NCBI GenBank assembly: GCA_003024175.1
Contig: MDYQ01000238.1
Location: 1 to 41,172 of the forward strand
DNA length: 41,172 nucleotides
Direction: 5' to 3'
Origin: Planoprotostelium fungivorum
Lineage: Eukaryota; Evosea; Variosea; Cavosteliida; Cavosteliaceae
Shown: positions 18,760-28,102 of the stretch, in pieces
Layout of the letters: each line of letters starts with the position of its first letter
How positions within the stretch are numbered: position 1 is the stretch's first letter
Notes under the pieces: model-generated
The model's input: only the letters and a program-made list of their open reading frames with translations
Told to the model about the DNA's origin: nothing
Database searches by the model: none
Made by a program: the position numbers and the translations under genes

Positions 18760-19543
18760 ATCGCGTATGGATCGAACATCGATAGAGTCATCGTACACGC
18801 CCTCGGAGACTAACTTCGAGGCCTCAATCAATGTTGAGATGAGAAAGAACAAACGAACAGAACAACAGAGGAGAAACAATCGACAGAGAACAACAACAAC
18901 AAACATGTCCCATACAGTTCCATTTTATTCAGTATCATTGCAGCTGCAAACAGTCAGTGACCCACAGCATCATCAACAGAAGGAACGCCGCCGCTCTACC
19001 TGGGCTGGGTATGGCCATACTCCGCATCGAAGTTGTATGAGTGAAGCTGCTGTTGGCTTGCTGCTTTGTGTGCTGAGCTCCAAGTCTCCTTGTTCCTTTC
19101 GAACGTCTACAAACCATGCTGGAGGTTGATAGTCCTCGACATAGAGTGCGACTATCAACTCAGTGAAGCACTTATCTACTCGAGTTACGACACCAGTTAA
19201 AGATCATCAGTTGATCTGTATTGTGATTTCGTCACAATCAAGAACGATCGGAGATGATTCTATATAGCAATCGTGATCAATGTCTCGCCGATTACCTAAA
19301 TCATCCATCTGTGACGTGATGCACCCCCCTCTTCGAATCGTGAGACAAGCCCATCATCGCGACACGATCGATATTGTTGGAACATTGAACAATGGATGTC
19401 TGAATTCCAGCCACGTTCAACGTACCGATGACACAGGAGACACATAGAAGTAGAACCCATCACGACACCAACATTTATGTATGGACCCTCCTCACTTGTC
19501 CTCTCTTTCAACGATCAGTCACAATGTACAACGTTTATCTCCT
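18760..19543. other. 784-bp spacer between tRNA-Tyr and aldehyde dehydrogenase
   Basis: No complete gene found. The minus strand at 18973-19158 has a short open frame with the peptide DYQPPAWFVD, similar to the N-terminus of PepN-type M1 aminopeptidases, but only about 10 residues match and no following exons were seen. The remainder shows no recognisable signal. Confidence 0.45.
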
Positions 19544-22017
19544 TCACATCTTGCTCTTGATGTACCAGCCCCACTTTCCGCTCTCCTTCACTTGGTAGGT
19601 GGTCACCTGCTTGACCTCCAGGTAGTTGTCTAATCCATACGTTCCCAACTCCCTTCCTATTCCACTCTGCTTCATTCCTCCCCATGGACATTGATAGAAT
19701 GCAGGCTGTTCTATCTCAGTCTCTCATCATCATCATCATCAATGGATCACACGACATGATGGATGCATGAAGAACGATCACACGTGATCATGACAACGAC
19801 ATCACGATCATCGCATCGAGATGATGGATGACCCACCTGAGAACAGTTGACCCAGACGATTCCAGCTCTGAATGCCTTGACGAACCTCTTGTTCCTCTCT
19901 TCATCCTTTGACAAGATGCTGGCGGCCAATCCAAACGAAGAATCGTTCGCCAGGCGAATGGCCTCTTCTTCCGTTCTGAACCGCATGACCTGAATAAAAT
20001 GAGCCGAAAAGGTTTTAAACATTTGATTTGGGACGCACGGATAGGACGGGCCCAAATATTTCTTCCCGCCAAACGGTGTGGTTCTCTTTCACATCGACGA
20101 TGACGGTTGGCTCTATGAAGTAGCCGCTGGTCAGATGGTTCGGTCTCTTACCCCCAGTGAGGATCTTGCCTCCCTCCTTCTTCGCGGTGTCGATGTACTT
20201 TAGTACCTTTTAAGACGATGAGCGATGATGCACGAGGAGATCGTGTCGTGACGATCGCGAGATGGAACGCGTGATCGTGGATCGGATCGTGATGCGTGAT
20301 CGATCGAATGTCCATGTGATCGATGATGAAGATGATGAATGTCTTCTCACCTTCTTGTGTTGGATTTCATTCACGAGAGGGCCGATGGAAGGGTCTTCCT
20401 TGCTGAATGGATCTCCAACGTGAATCTACCCCACTCAATTTCCTCGAATCTTCCATCTACAATCACCTTCTTCGTCTCCTCCACTAGCCTTTCCAGCAAT
20501 CTGTCTGCGATTTCCTCTTGCACGAGAAGTCTCGATGTCGCGCTGCAGATCTGCCCGTTCGTCCAGAAGATGCCAAACATGATCCACTCCACGGCGTCCG
20601 TGATGTCTGCATCCTGCTCGTGTCAATTCGTCTCTTGCAGGAATTCACTTCACGTTGAAAACGACAATGGGAGATTTCCCGCCCAACTCCAAGGTGACGT
20701 TCTTGATGGTGGCAGAAGCTTCTCTCATCACGGTGCTGCCGGTGGCGACGCTACCGGTGAAGGCCACTTTGTCTACCTCGGGGTGTCTCGATAGAGGTCC
20801 TCCCACATCTGATCATGTGCATCAGATGGATGACACGTGCGAGATGGACGGATGATGCACTGATAATGGAGGAGGAGGAGGATGCATGGGTGATGGATGA
20901 CACTGATGATGGATGACGGATGATGGATGATGGATGACGGATGACGGATGATGGATGCTGGATGGATGATGCACCTGCTCCGTAACCATTTACAACGTTG
21001 AAAACACCAGGAGGTACTCCGGCATCGTGGACGATCTGAGCGAACTCGAGGGCAGTGATGGGTGTTACTTCAGAGGGCTGAGCCAGGTGAGTACAAATCG
21101 CATGACATGCATCATCGGCACCATCATGATCAAAGAACATAGGAGGGAGAAAAGTACTTCACCTTCAGCACGACGGTACAGCCTGCGGCCAGGGCAGGGG
21201 CGATCTTCCAAGCGGCCATCAACAGAGGCTGGATCGATTTCAATTCCCTCTCCCGTCGTTTTTTGGTCTCACGTAATTCCAAGGAATGATTGCACCTACG
21301 ACACCCACTGGTGCGTATTGGACGGTGGACTTGAAGCGATCATCTGCGATCTTGATGCCATTGTCTTGTCTCTCATCGATCTTCTCGGCCAACCCGGCAT
21401 CTGCAATTGACGTCATCGCATTGACTTGAAGAGGCAGATGGATGTGTTGTTCGATTTAAATGATGGTAGATGATTCAGATGGGAATGGGTGATCTCACAG
21501 TAGTCGAAGCAGCCGGCGACATCGTCTAAGTCGAGTTCGGCTTCACGATGTGGCTTACCACAATCGGTGGCCTCCAGACGAGCCAAGAGCTCCTTCTTGT
21601 CTGCGACTCCCTTGGAGATGGCTCTCAGAAATTTAGCACGATCTTTTCCATCCAGAGTGGACCAAGCATTGGGTCTGGAGAGAAATGAGAAGAAGAGGAG
21701 GAGAAAAATGGTTCACCCAGATTGGACCTCGAATGCCTTTCGAGCGGCAGCTACGGCACGATTTACATCTTCTTCAGTTCCACCCATTACGTGAATGATT
21801 ACTTGCTCATTGGAGGGGTTAATCACGGGGATGGACTTGCCTCCATTCACCGGCTCGACCCATTTTCCATCGATGTAAAGTTTCGTCTTGAATCTGAGAT
21901 AACATGAATTGAGTCACAATGTCTCTATGTATCGCTGACTCACTGGTGATCGCTCATACTCGATTGAATCTCTTTAAGTTTGTGATCCGAATTTTCCAAA
22001 CCGAACGCGTCATCCAT
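19544..22017 (-). CDS. Aldehyde dehydrogenase (NAD(P)+-dependent)
   Basis: Twelve exons (21944-22017, 21717-21893, 21499-21674, 21273-21400, 21163-21228, 20975-21077, 20654-20808, 20467-20613, 20351-20425, 20039-20206, 19837-19989, 19544-19705) join in phase to 527 residues, near the family's usual 490-520. It oxidises an aldehyde to a carboxylic acid with NAD(P)+. Seen: YIDGKWVEP near the N-terminus, [21 protein letters not shown] of the cofactor site, [10 protein letters not shown] with the general-base Glu (about 282), [10 protein letters not shown] with the catalytic Cys (about 316), [17 protein letters not shown] and [14 protein letters not shown]. The C-terminal WGWY segment recalls betaine aldehyde dehydrogenase-like enzymes, but the substrate is not determined. 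No targeting peptide is obvious. Intron 6 carries a 7-bp-unit repeat. Confidence 0.95.
20881..20972. repeat. Short tandem repeat in aldehyde dehydrogenase intron 6
   Basis: Imperfect tandem copies of a GATGGAT/GACGGAT-type 7-mer fill most of this stretch inside the 166-nt intron 20809-20974. It may vary in length between strains. Confidence 0.8.
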
Positions 22018-22283
22018 TTTACGTAAGCAAAGTGTGGCGACGACAGCTGCACAAACAACGCTCCAACTCTGTGGGCTGCATAACACAAGTCACATCGTCC
22101 CCTCTTCTGTGCGCTCTCTCAACACCATTTCTTCCACCTCAGTATTCGTTACCGACACGAAGAGATAATAGTATGACACGACAATAAACACATCTATTCT
22201 ATTATTATACCACAAAGACACTTCGTGTCAGCTCTCCATCGGTCGTGACGTGAAAAAGTAATCGAGTACGAGTGTGAAGTCTA

Positions 22284-22939
22284 TCACTTGGCGACCTGAC
22301 AAACTCTCGTGGGGCTTCTTCTGTCCCGAATGAAGTGAACGACATCAGACAAGACAACCGCCCTCCCTAGCTCTCCCTCTTTCGTGTGGTAATCGATGAA
22401 GAAGCAGAGAGCGGCTCTGATCGGTTCCAGTTGCCTGCCTACCTGATTTAATCAGAATCGTGACCCACGCAGTGCAAATGATTACCTTCAAAGACATGGC
22501 AGGTGTACGAAAGTGTGGTAATATCATGGAGGTCTGTGTACCTTGTGGTCCCATCAGACTCGACTGAGACTCCTCGTCCAATAGAATTCCGTCTTCGTCT
22601 ACTAATTTAACGGTCACCGTGCACTTTGTGACGATAGAAGAGAGCGGAGAGCTCTTCGTAGGTCAGTGTCTCGTTGATAAGAGTTGAACTCACGTGTGAT
22701 AATAAGAGGATAGGTCTGGGTAGGAGAAAACGGCTCTCCCCTCGGTAGGATTTTCTCTGACGATGGTGAAGAGGTTCTACCAGGCGGAAATGCTGGGGAG
22801 AGGAGAACAGACCTCTTGGTATGTTGTCACGTTGTGTAGTTGGCTCCTTCTTTACTTCGTGAAGGTGTTCCATCCACAACATATCGATCCATTGCATGAC
22901 CAAGTCCATGGGGGGACAGCTGCTCGTGATCACATCCAT
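22284..22939 (-). CDS. Unrecognised protein with possible beta-rich fold
   Basis: Three exons (22694-22939, 22486-22653, 22284-22442; introns 40 and 43 nt, all phase 0) give 190 residues starting MDVITSSCPPMDLVMQWIDM. A segment RQRKSYRGESRFLLPRP faintly resembles the KSYGNEKRFLCPPP start of the CSL (Su(H)-type) DNA-binding fold, and CTVTVKLVDEDG with alternating hydrophobic residues suggests a beta-sandwich. The rest (GRQLEPIRAALCFFIDY, LSDVVHFIRDRRSP) gives no further match. At 190 residues it is too short for a complete CSL protein, so the likeness may be chance. Function unknown. Its start faces the F-box gene across 461 bp. Confidence 0.5.
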
Positions 22940-23400
22940 GGTGTACACTTGTCGAATGCTTGCGTTATCTCGGGCCTCCGCAGCGGAGTTTTCGTATAGG
23001 CAGTATCATATGTAACGAGTTCCATCACATGGAATCTTTTGAGTTCTGAGAAATCAACGGCGTTTCCGATGAATCAGCTCCCACGGTGTGCATCGTTGTC
23101 TTGGGTGACGTAACCCATGTGGTTGAGGTGAGCCCAGTGTGATATTATTCCTGTAACCCAAGCTTAATCGCTGGGAGAAGTCGTACGTTGAGACGTGAAA
23201 ACCGCACAGAAGCGGCAAGGTCTGCTACTTTGGAGGGTTTAGGGTTTGAGGATTCGTGTATTACGTGTGATCACACCCTCTGGTCGTCAGCGCAACTGAT
23301 GGTCTGACTATCACGCCATGGAATGGAAACACTTGAAATCTGTATTAATTCTCGAGTGTAGACAGATCGGACGTCCCGCATCATCATCGTGGGCGAGCTG
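22940..23400. promoter_or_regulatory. Divergent promoter region with telo-box-like motif
   Basis: 461 bp between two gene starts that point apart. GGGTTTAGGGTTTGAG at 23235-23250 (minus strand AAACCCTAAACCC) looks like the telo-box found in promoters of growth-related genes in plants and some protists. Whether it works here is unknown. Confidence 0.45.
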
Positions 23401-24139
23401 ATGCAATGGCACGATCTACCGGAAGAAGTGATACACTTGATATTGGTTCACTTGAGGGGTGGTGATCGGTTGTCCTCCATGCTCGTCTGTAAGAGGTGGC
23501 ACGAGGCGTGTTTGTTGTTATTCGATCCAACGGAGGAAGACTGCCGAGCTGTTCGTTGGGCATGTATGAACAATCGACCGATATGTGCAGGTGATAACAT
23601 CATCCAGCATCTGGATTGTCTTTTTGACGATACCAGATTACCTGATGCGAGATCACAGAGTAGATGAGCTCAAGATTTACAACGACTTGTTACTCCTTTC
23701 CGTCCAGTTCGATCACGTTGAGATCATAGATCTCCTCCTGCTACCTGGGAGAGCAGACCCTAGCATGTGTTGGAATTGTCCATTAGAAAAGGCGGCAGAA
23801 TTAGGACACGGCTCTGTCGTAGAAAGGTGACGCTGTTCAAACTTTAGAATGACATCATCCAGATTGTTGATCGATCCTCGAGTGGAACCAACCGATGCAG
23901 CTCTATGGACAGCATGTTTGAACAATAGACCAGAAGTCATCGAGGTCAGTTTGATCCGCACTTGTCCACCGCCATGGAACTGAACCGATGTACAGATTTT
24001 GCTGGCCGATGCGAGAGTGGACCCATCTGAATCGAATAATTTGGCGTTGAGAATTGCTGAGGAGAACGATTTCTTTCAGGTGGCTGATGTACTGTTGAGA
24101 GACTATAGAGTCACTGAGCGGGTCCTGAATCCTCTCTAA
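23401..24139 (+). CDS. F-box protein with ankyrin-like repeats
   Basis: Four exons (23401-23590, 23637-23826, 23863-23944, 23996-24139) join in phase to 201 residues. Residues 4-45 are an F-box (WHDLPEEVIHLILVHL, then LSSMLVCKRWHEACLLLF), which binds Skp1 in SCF ubiquitin ligases. Ankyrin-like units follow: LLLLSVQFDHVEIIDLLLLP, PLEKAAELGHGSVVERLLID, ALWTACLNNRPEVIEILLAD and NLALRIAEENDFFQVADVLL, probably the substrate-binding part. Each intron falls near a unit boundary. The start is the first ATG; a longer frame upstream has no ATG. The Skp1 link is family knowledge; the target is unknown. Confidence 0.85.
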
Positions 24140-24297
24140 TTTAAGAATTGAAGTTGATAAACTTGTTTTGTACAATCGTTGATAGGAACTTATCGATAGA
24201 TGATGAAAGATATCGTGTTTCATCTGATCGTGATCTCGTATATTTCAAATCGAACCGCCATCATCGTTTATCAAACTAAGATTCGATCCATCGTGCA

Positions 24298-24447
24298 GGT
24301 CTGAAGCTGTTCTCGAATGGCAAAAAGAGAGCAGAAAGAAAATACAAAAAGTCCCAACACCCGGACTCGAACCAGGAACCTATAGATTACAGTGACCGCT
24401 ACAGTCTACCGCGCTACCAATTGCGCCATGTCGGGTTGTGTTTGCTC
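24298..24447 (-). repeat. 150-nt duplicated block with tRNA-Tyr (inverted partner at 18610-18759)
   Basis: Inverted copy of the block at 18610-18759, equal in length. The tRNA and the 5' flank are identical; there are four substitutions in the 3' flank. Confidence 0.9.
24352..24435 (-). tRNA. tRNA-Tyr (GTA) with 11-nt intron
   Basis: All 84 nt are identical to the tRNA-Tyr at 18622-18705, including the intron, and it is likewise followed by a T5 terminator. It lies between the convergent ends of the F-box gene and the helicase gene. Confidence 0.95.
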
Positions 24448-24544
24448 GTTAAGATATCAACAGGTATTCTGCTTGCAACTGCATCCAAGGAGGCCATCTA
24501 CAATGATGTGTGAAGCTCTATCAAGGAGTAGTGTGTCTCTTCGT

Positions 24545-27500
24545 TTATCCTTCATAACCAGACGGTGGTCTATCTGAGAACCTTCTCCTCTGTCCAGGCG
24601 CCCTCTCTTCATCTCGTGGTGGTGGTGGTACGAATGGAGGCAGGATAGGTCGTGCGATGGGCTGCTCTTGTCTCTGCGTCTGAACGAACTGTCGTTCTGC
24701 CTGCATGGAAGCTTGCATGGTGCCGTCGCTGGCCGCCACGAAGGTAGCTCGCAAGGGGGCCGATAGAGGGGGTCCTGTGACGTGTTATGACGTCACTATT
24801 CGTCATCCCTCACCTCGTGGAGCGGCCTTCTTTACGTTGGAGCCGAAGCCGCCGGCGTCAGAGAAGCCGAGGCCCGTGCGGTCGGTGGCAGCCCTTCCCT
24901 TTCCCCTGCCAGCTCCATTACCGCGTGGAGCACCTTTCCCAGTGGATCCACCGCCGCCCAGGCGGGATCGATTCTTACTGAAGTGTGGGTTCTACGCGAG
25001 ATTTCAATTGAAAACAGTCACGTGATCACAAACCTGCATGGCCAGCTCCAAAAGGGCGGGCGACACGTACTGATTTGCTCCCTCGAGATTTCTGAGAAGA
25101 GTCAATCTACAACGTTGTAGATGGACGTCACCGAACGAGATCTCCCGCGAAATTCGAATCTTTTCCCTTGACCATCAGAGTTGTGGCCCAGCCTTTCTCT
25201 CCCGCTCTTCCCGTTCGGCCGATGCGATGAGTGTGTGAATCGATGTTCCTCGCCACCTGCGTCCGTCAGTCTACAACCTGCCATCCTCCGATCTACAACG
25301 CTCACCTCGAAGTTGATGACGTTCTTGATTCCCTTTACATCGAGACCTCGTGCGGCGACGTCAGTGGCGACTAAGATGGGGAGATTGTTGTTCTTGAAGG
25401 CATACATGATCTTCTCTCTGTCCGCTTGATCTTTGTCTCCGTGGATGGCGGCAGCTGCAATACGTCAGAATCCTTCTCTTCTTAAAGAAGAGACGTGCAC
25501 GAGAGATGCACCACGTTTGTAAATGAAGATCATCGATTGAAAAAAAGTGTGAAAAATTTCAAGATGAGAAGAGAATTGTCATGTCTTCAACTCTCACCGT
25601 GTAAGCCCATTCGCAACAATCTAGAAGTGATGTCCTCTGTCGACTGCTTCGTCGACCCAAAGATGATGACGCTGCCACACTTGACGATCTCCCGGATGTA
25701 CTTGTCCAGCCAGTTCCACTTCTGTTGGTACTCTTCAAAGATCTCGACGATCTGTGTGATGTCCTCGTTGGCTTGACCAATTCCTCCGATGTTAATGCGG
25801 ATGGGGTCAGACAAGATGTCGCGAGCGAGCGTCTCTACCTGATTGGATGTGAATCGATGATGAGGGTGATATGATTCGTATCGCATCGACGATGTAACGA
25901 TCGAACTATGACGATTTGGATGAGGTGGAACATCATGGTGGCGGAAGATTTTGAGCGTGGAGGATGATGTCGGTGAGTCATCGAGATGATGTGATGTGGT
26001 ATGATGAGGTGAAGAATCAATTCACCTTTCTCTTGAACGTAGCAGAGAACAAGAGAGCTGTTTGATGTCAACTCTGTAAAGATCTCACGATGTAACTCAC
26101 TCTGCCGATCTGGTCTGATCTGCCCTTCGATCGATCGGATCTGTGGTTCTGATGTACATCAGAAATTTCACGTGTTTTTCAGTGAAAACTCACCGAACCC
26201 CATATCGAACATCTTGTCGGCCTCGTCTAACACCAAGTAGGTGACTCGATTCATCTTGCACGCCTTCGCTTTGATCATATCAATCAATCTACCCGGCGTG
26301 GCCACGATGACCTGTCACGATGTCATTCTTTTCCCGCCACACGCTAAACCCTAAAACCTAGTACAAGTCGATCTCCTCACCTCCGCACCGTTTCTCAACG
26401 ACTTGTACTGTTCCGTCTTGGATATACCACCGTACACGGCGGCACATTGTATGGCGTTCGGCTTACAATATTTCTTCGATTCTAAATAAATCTGATGGGC
26501 TAATTCTCTCGTGGGGGCAAGGATGATGGCGATCGGTCCGTCTCCTGTGGCACGTTTTGGCGGGAGATTTGAATTTTGAAAACGGTCACCTTTCTCTAAT
26601 TCGTGTTGGTCCAAGATGTGGGGAATCATGGGCCAGACGAAAGCCGCCGTCTTACCCGAACCTTTTCAGGTCAATTTCGATGAAATCTCCGCGAAATTTC
26701 CTCTCACCTGTCTTTGCGATACCTATGATATCTCTCCCTGACATGGCAATAGGTAAAGCCTGCTTCTGAATGGCAGTTGGAGTCGTAAAATTCTGCTTCG
26801 TGATCTCCTTCAAGAGGGCAGGCTCCAGACCAGCTCCTCTGAAGCTCAAGATGGGCTTTGCAATGTTGACACCTGACACATGGATCTCTGATGTCGCATC
26901 AGATCGCGATGTTCATCATGATGGATGATGATGGTGATGATGTTGAAATAAAAATGTGAAAAAATATAGAATCAGTGATGTCGTGATGATCTTGTCGATG
27001 ATGATGAACTCGTCTCACCTTCTTTTCTTCTCAACTCTTTCACTTGTTCCTCGGTCATGTCCTTCGTCTCCGCATGTTCCAAGTAGAAGTCCTTGTTGAA
27101 TTCGGGGTAGTCGATCTTTGCATGATCGAGTGGAGGTATCGGCCCGATGTTCTTCCTTCGAATAGGATTTCCTTCTTCATCGTACTCCAACTCTTCTTCT
27201 TTCGTCTCCACGACACGATCTGGACGGAAGATGTCATCATCATCGCTGCCCATGTCCTTGACGTTGATGCCCTTCTCTTTCGCGTCTCTCTCTTTGAGAT
27301 GCCGGAAGAGTGTCTCGTGATCGTCTTCATCTTCAATGTCTTGGCGGATGACCTGCCGATGTGAGGAGTGCTTCGTGTGCAACAATTACTTTGGGTGCAG
27401 AGACCACTTCTTGTTGTTCCATGTCTTGCATGAAGGCATCGAGAGGGTCTGGTTCTTCCTGAATGAGATCGTGAGTGGACGTGTGATATGAAAAGCCAAT

Positions 27501-27998
27501 CACCTCTAATGCTTTCTCATCTCTTCGTGATTCATCGAGGTTCTTTTCTTTTTGCATGGGTTTCTCTAGATGTTCTGACTGTTGTGATGTAAGATGGAGC
27601 GTAGACAGAGGAGTTGGTGCAATGCAATCACCTGTTGTTTCGCACTCTCTACATTTCGAGGCGGTTGACCAGCTGCGGCTGGTGCCGGTCCATTCACTTT
27701 AGAAGGATCTTTTGGCATGACAATGGGTGGTTGCATGTCTAAAGTTATGAGTGGGCGTGCGGGCTTCTTTTCTTCCTAAGGAATCACTCAGATCATCGCG
27801 TGAATCGTATCGCACAGCATGTTTTGATCAATGCGCATATGGCTACATCAGACAGACAAAAGAGGATCGATTTAATTGTCAGACGCGTCACACCTCTTCA
27901 TCGTCTGCAAATAGTCCGATCTTCGGACGTTTTGGAGGACCGCTCGATGCTTTACCTCCCAGGGAGAACCCTCCAAAGTTGTTTCTCTTCTGAGACAT
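24545..27998 (-). CDS. DDX42: DDX42-like DEAD-box RNA helicase, one apparent frameshift
   Basis: Seventeen exons (27894-27998, 27632-27775, 27504-27578, 27390-27458, 27019-27352, 26708-26872, 26590-26662, 26381-26544, 26194-26311, 26101-26148, 26026-26057, 25598-25838, 25306-25454, 25132-25256, 25034-25091, 24814-24991, 24545-24774) encode about 768 residues. All helicase motifs are seen: [36 protein letters not shown] and [37 protein letters not shown] and [20 protein letters not shown] are typical of DDX42, a spliceosome (U2 snRNP/SF3b-linked) helicase. The tail is Gly, Arg and Pro rich. Exon 7 holds one base too many: after GKTAAF the frame must shift by one to continue VWPMIPHIL. The extra base lies in a TTTT run (minus strand, about 26640-26643). 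A sequencing error is most likely; a true mutation would destroy the protein. Confidence 0.92.
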
Positions 27999-28102
27999 GG
28001 TTTTTGTGAGCCACAAAAGATGAGATGATCATGCAATGTGACGCGTTGATGTGAGCCGTGACCATTTTGCCGCGAAAATCAAACGGGCATCGATGCAATC
28101 GG
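27999..28102. promoter_or_regulatory. 104-bp divergent promoter, helicase and coiled-coil gene
   Basis: Only 104 bp separate the two start codons, which point away from each other, so both promoters and both leaders must fit in this stretch. No TATA-like box recognised. Confidence 0.6.

Noticed and set aside
20881-20972. Tandem GATGGAT repeats considered as a CRISPR-like array
   Set aside because: Units are only 7 bp without spacers and lie in a eukaryotic intron; a simple short tandem repeat.
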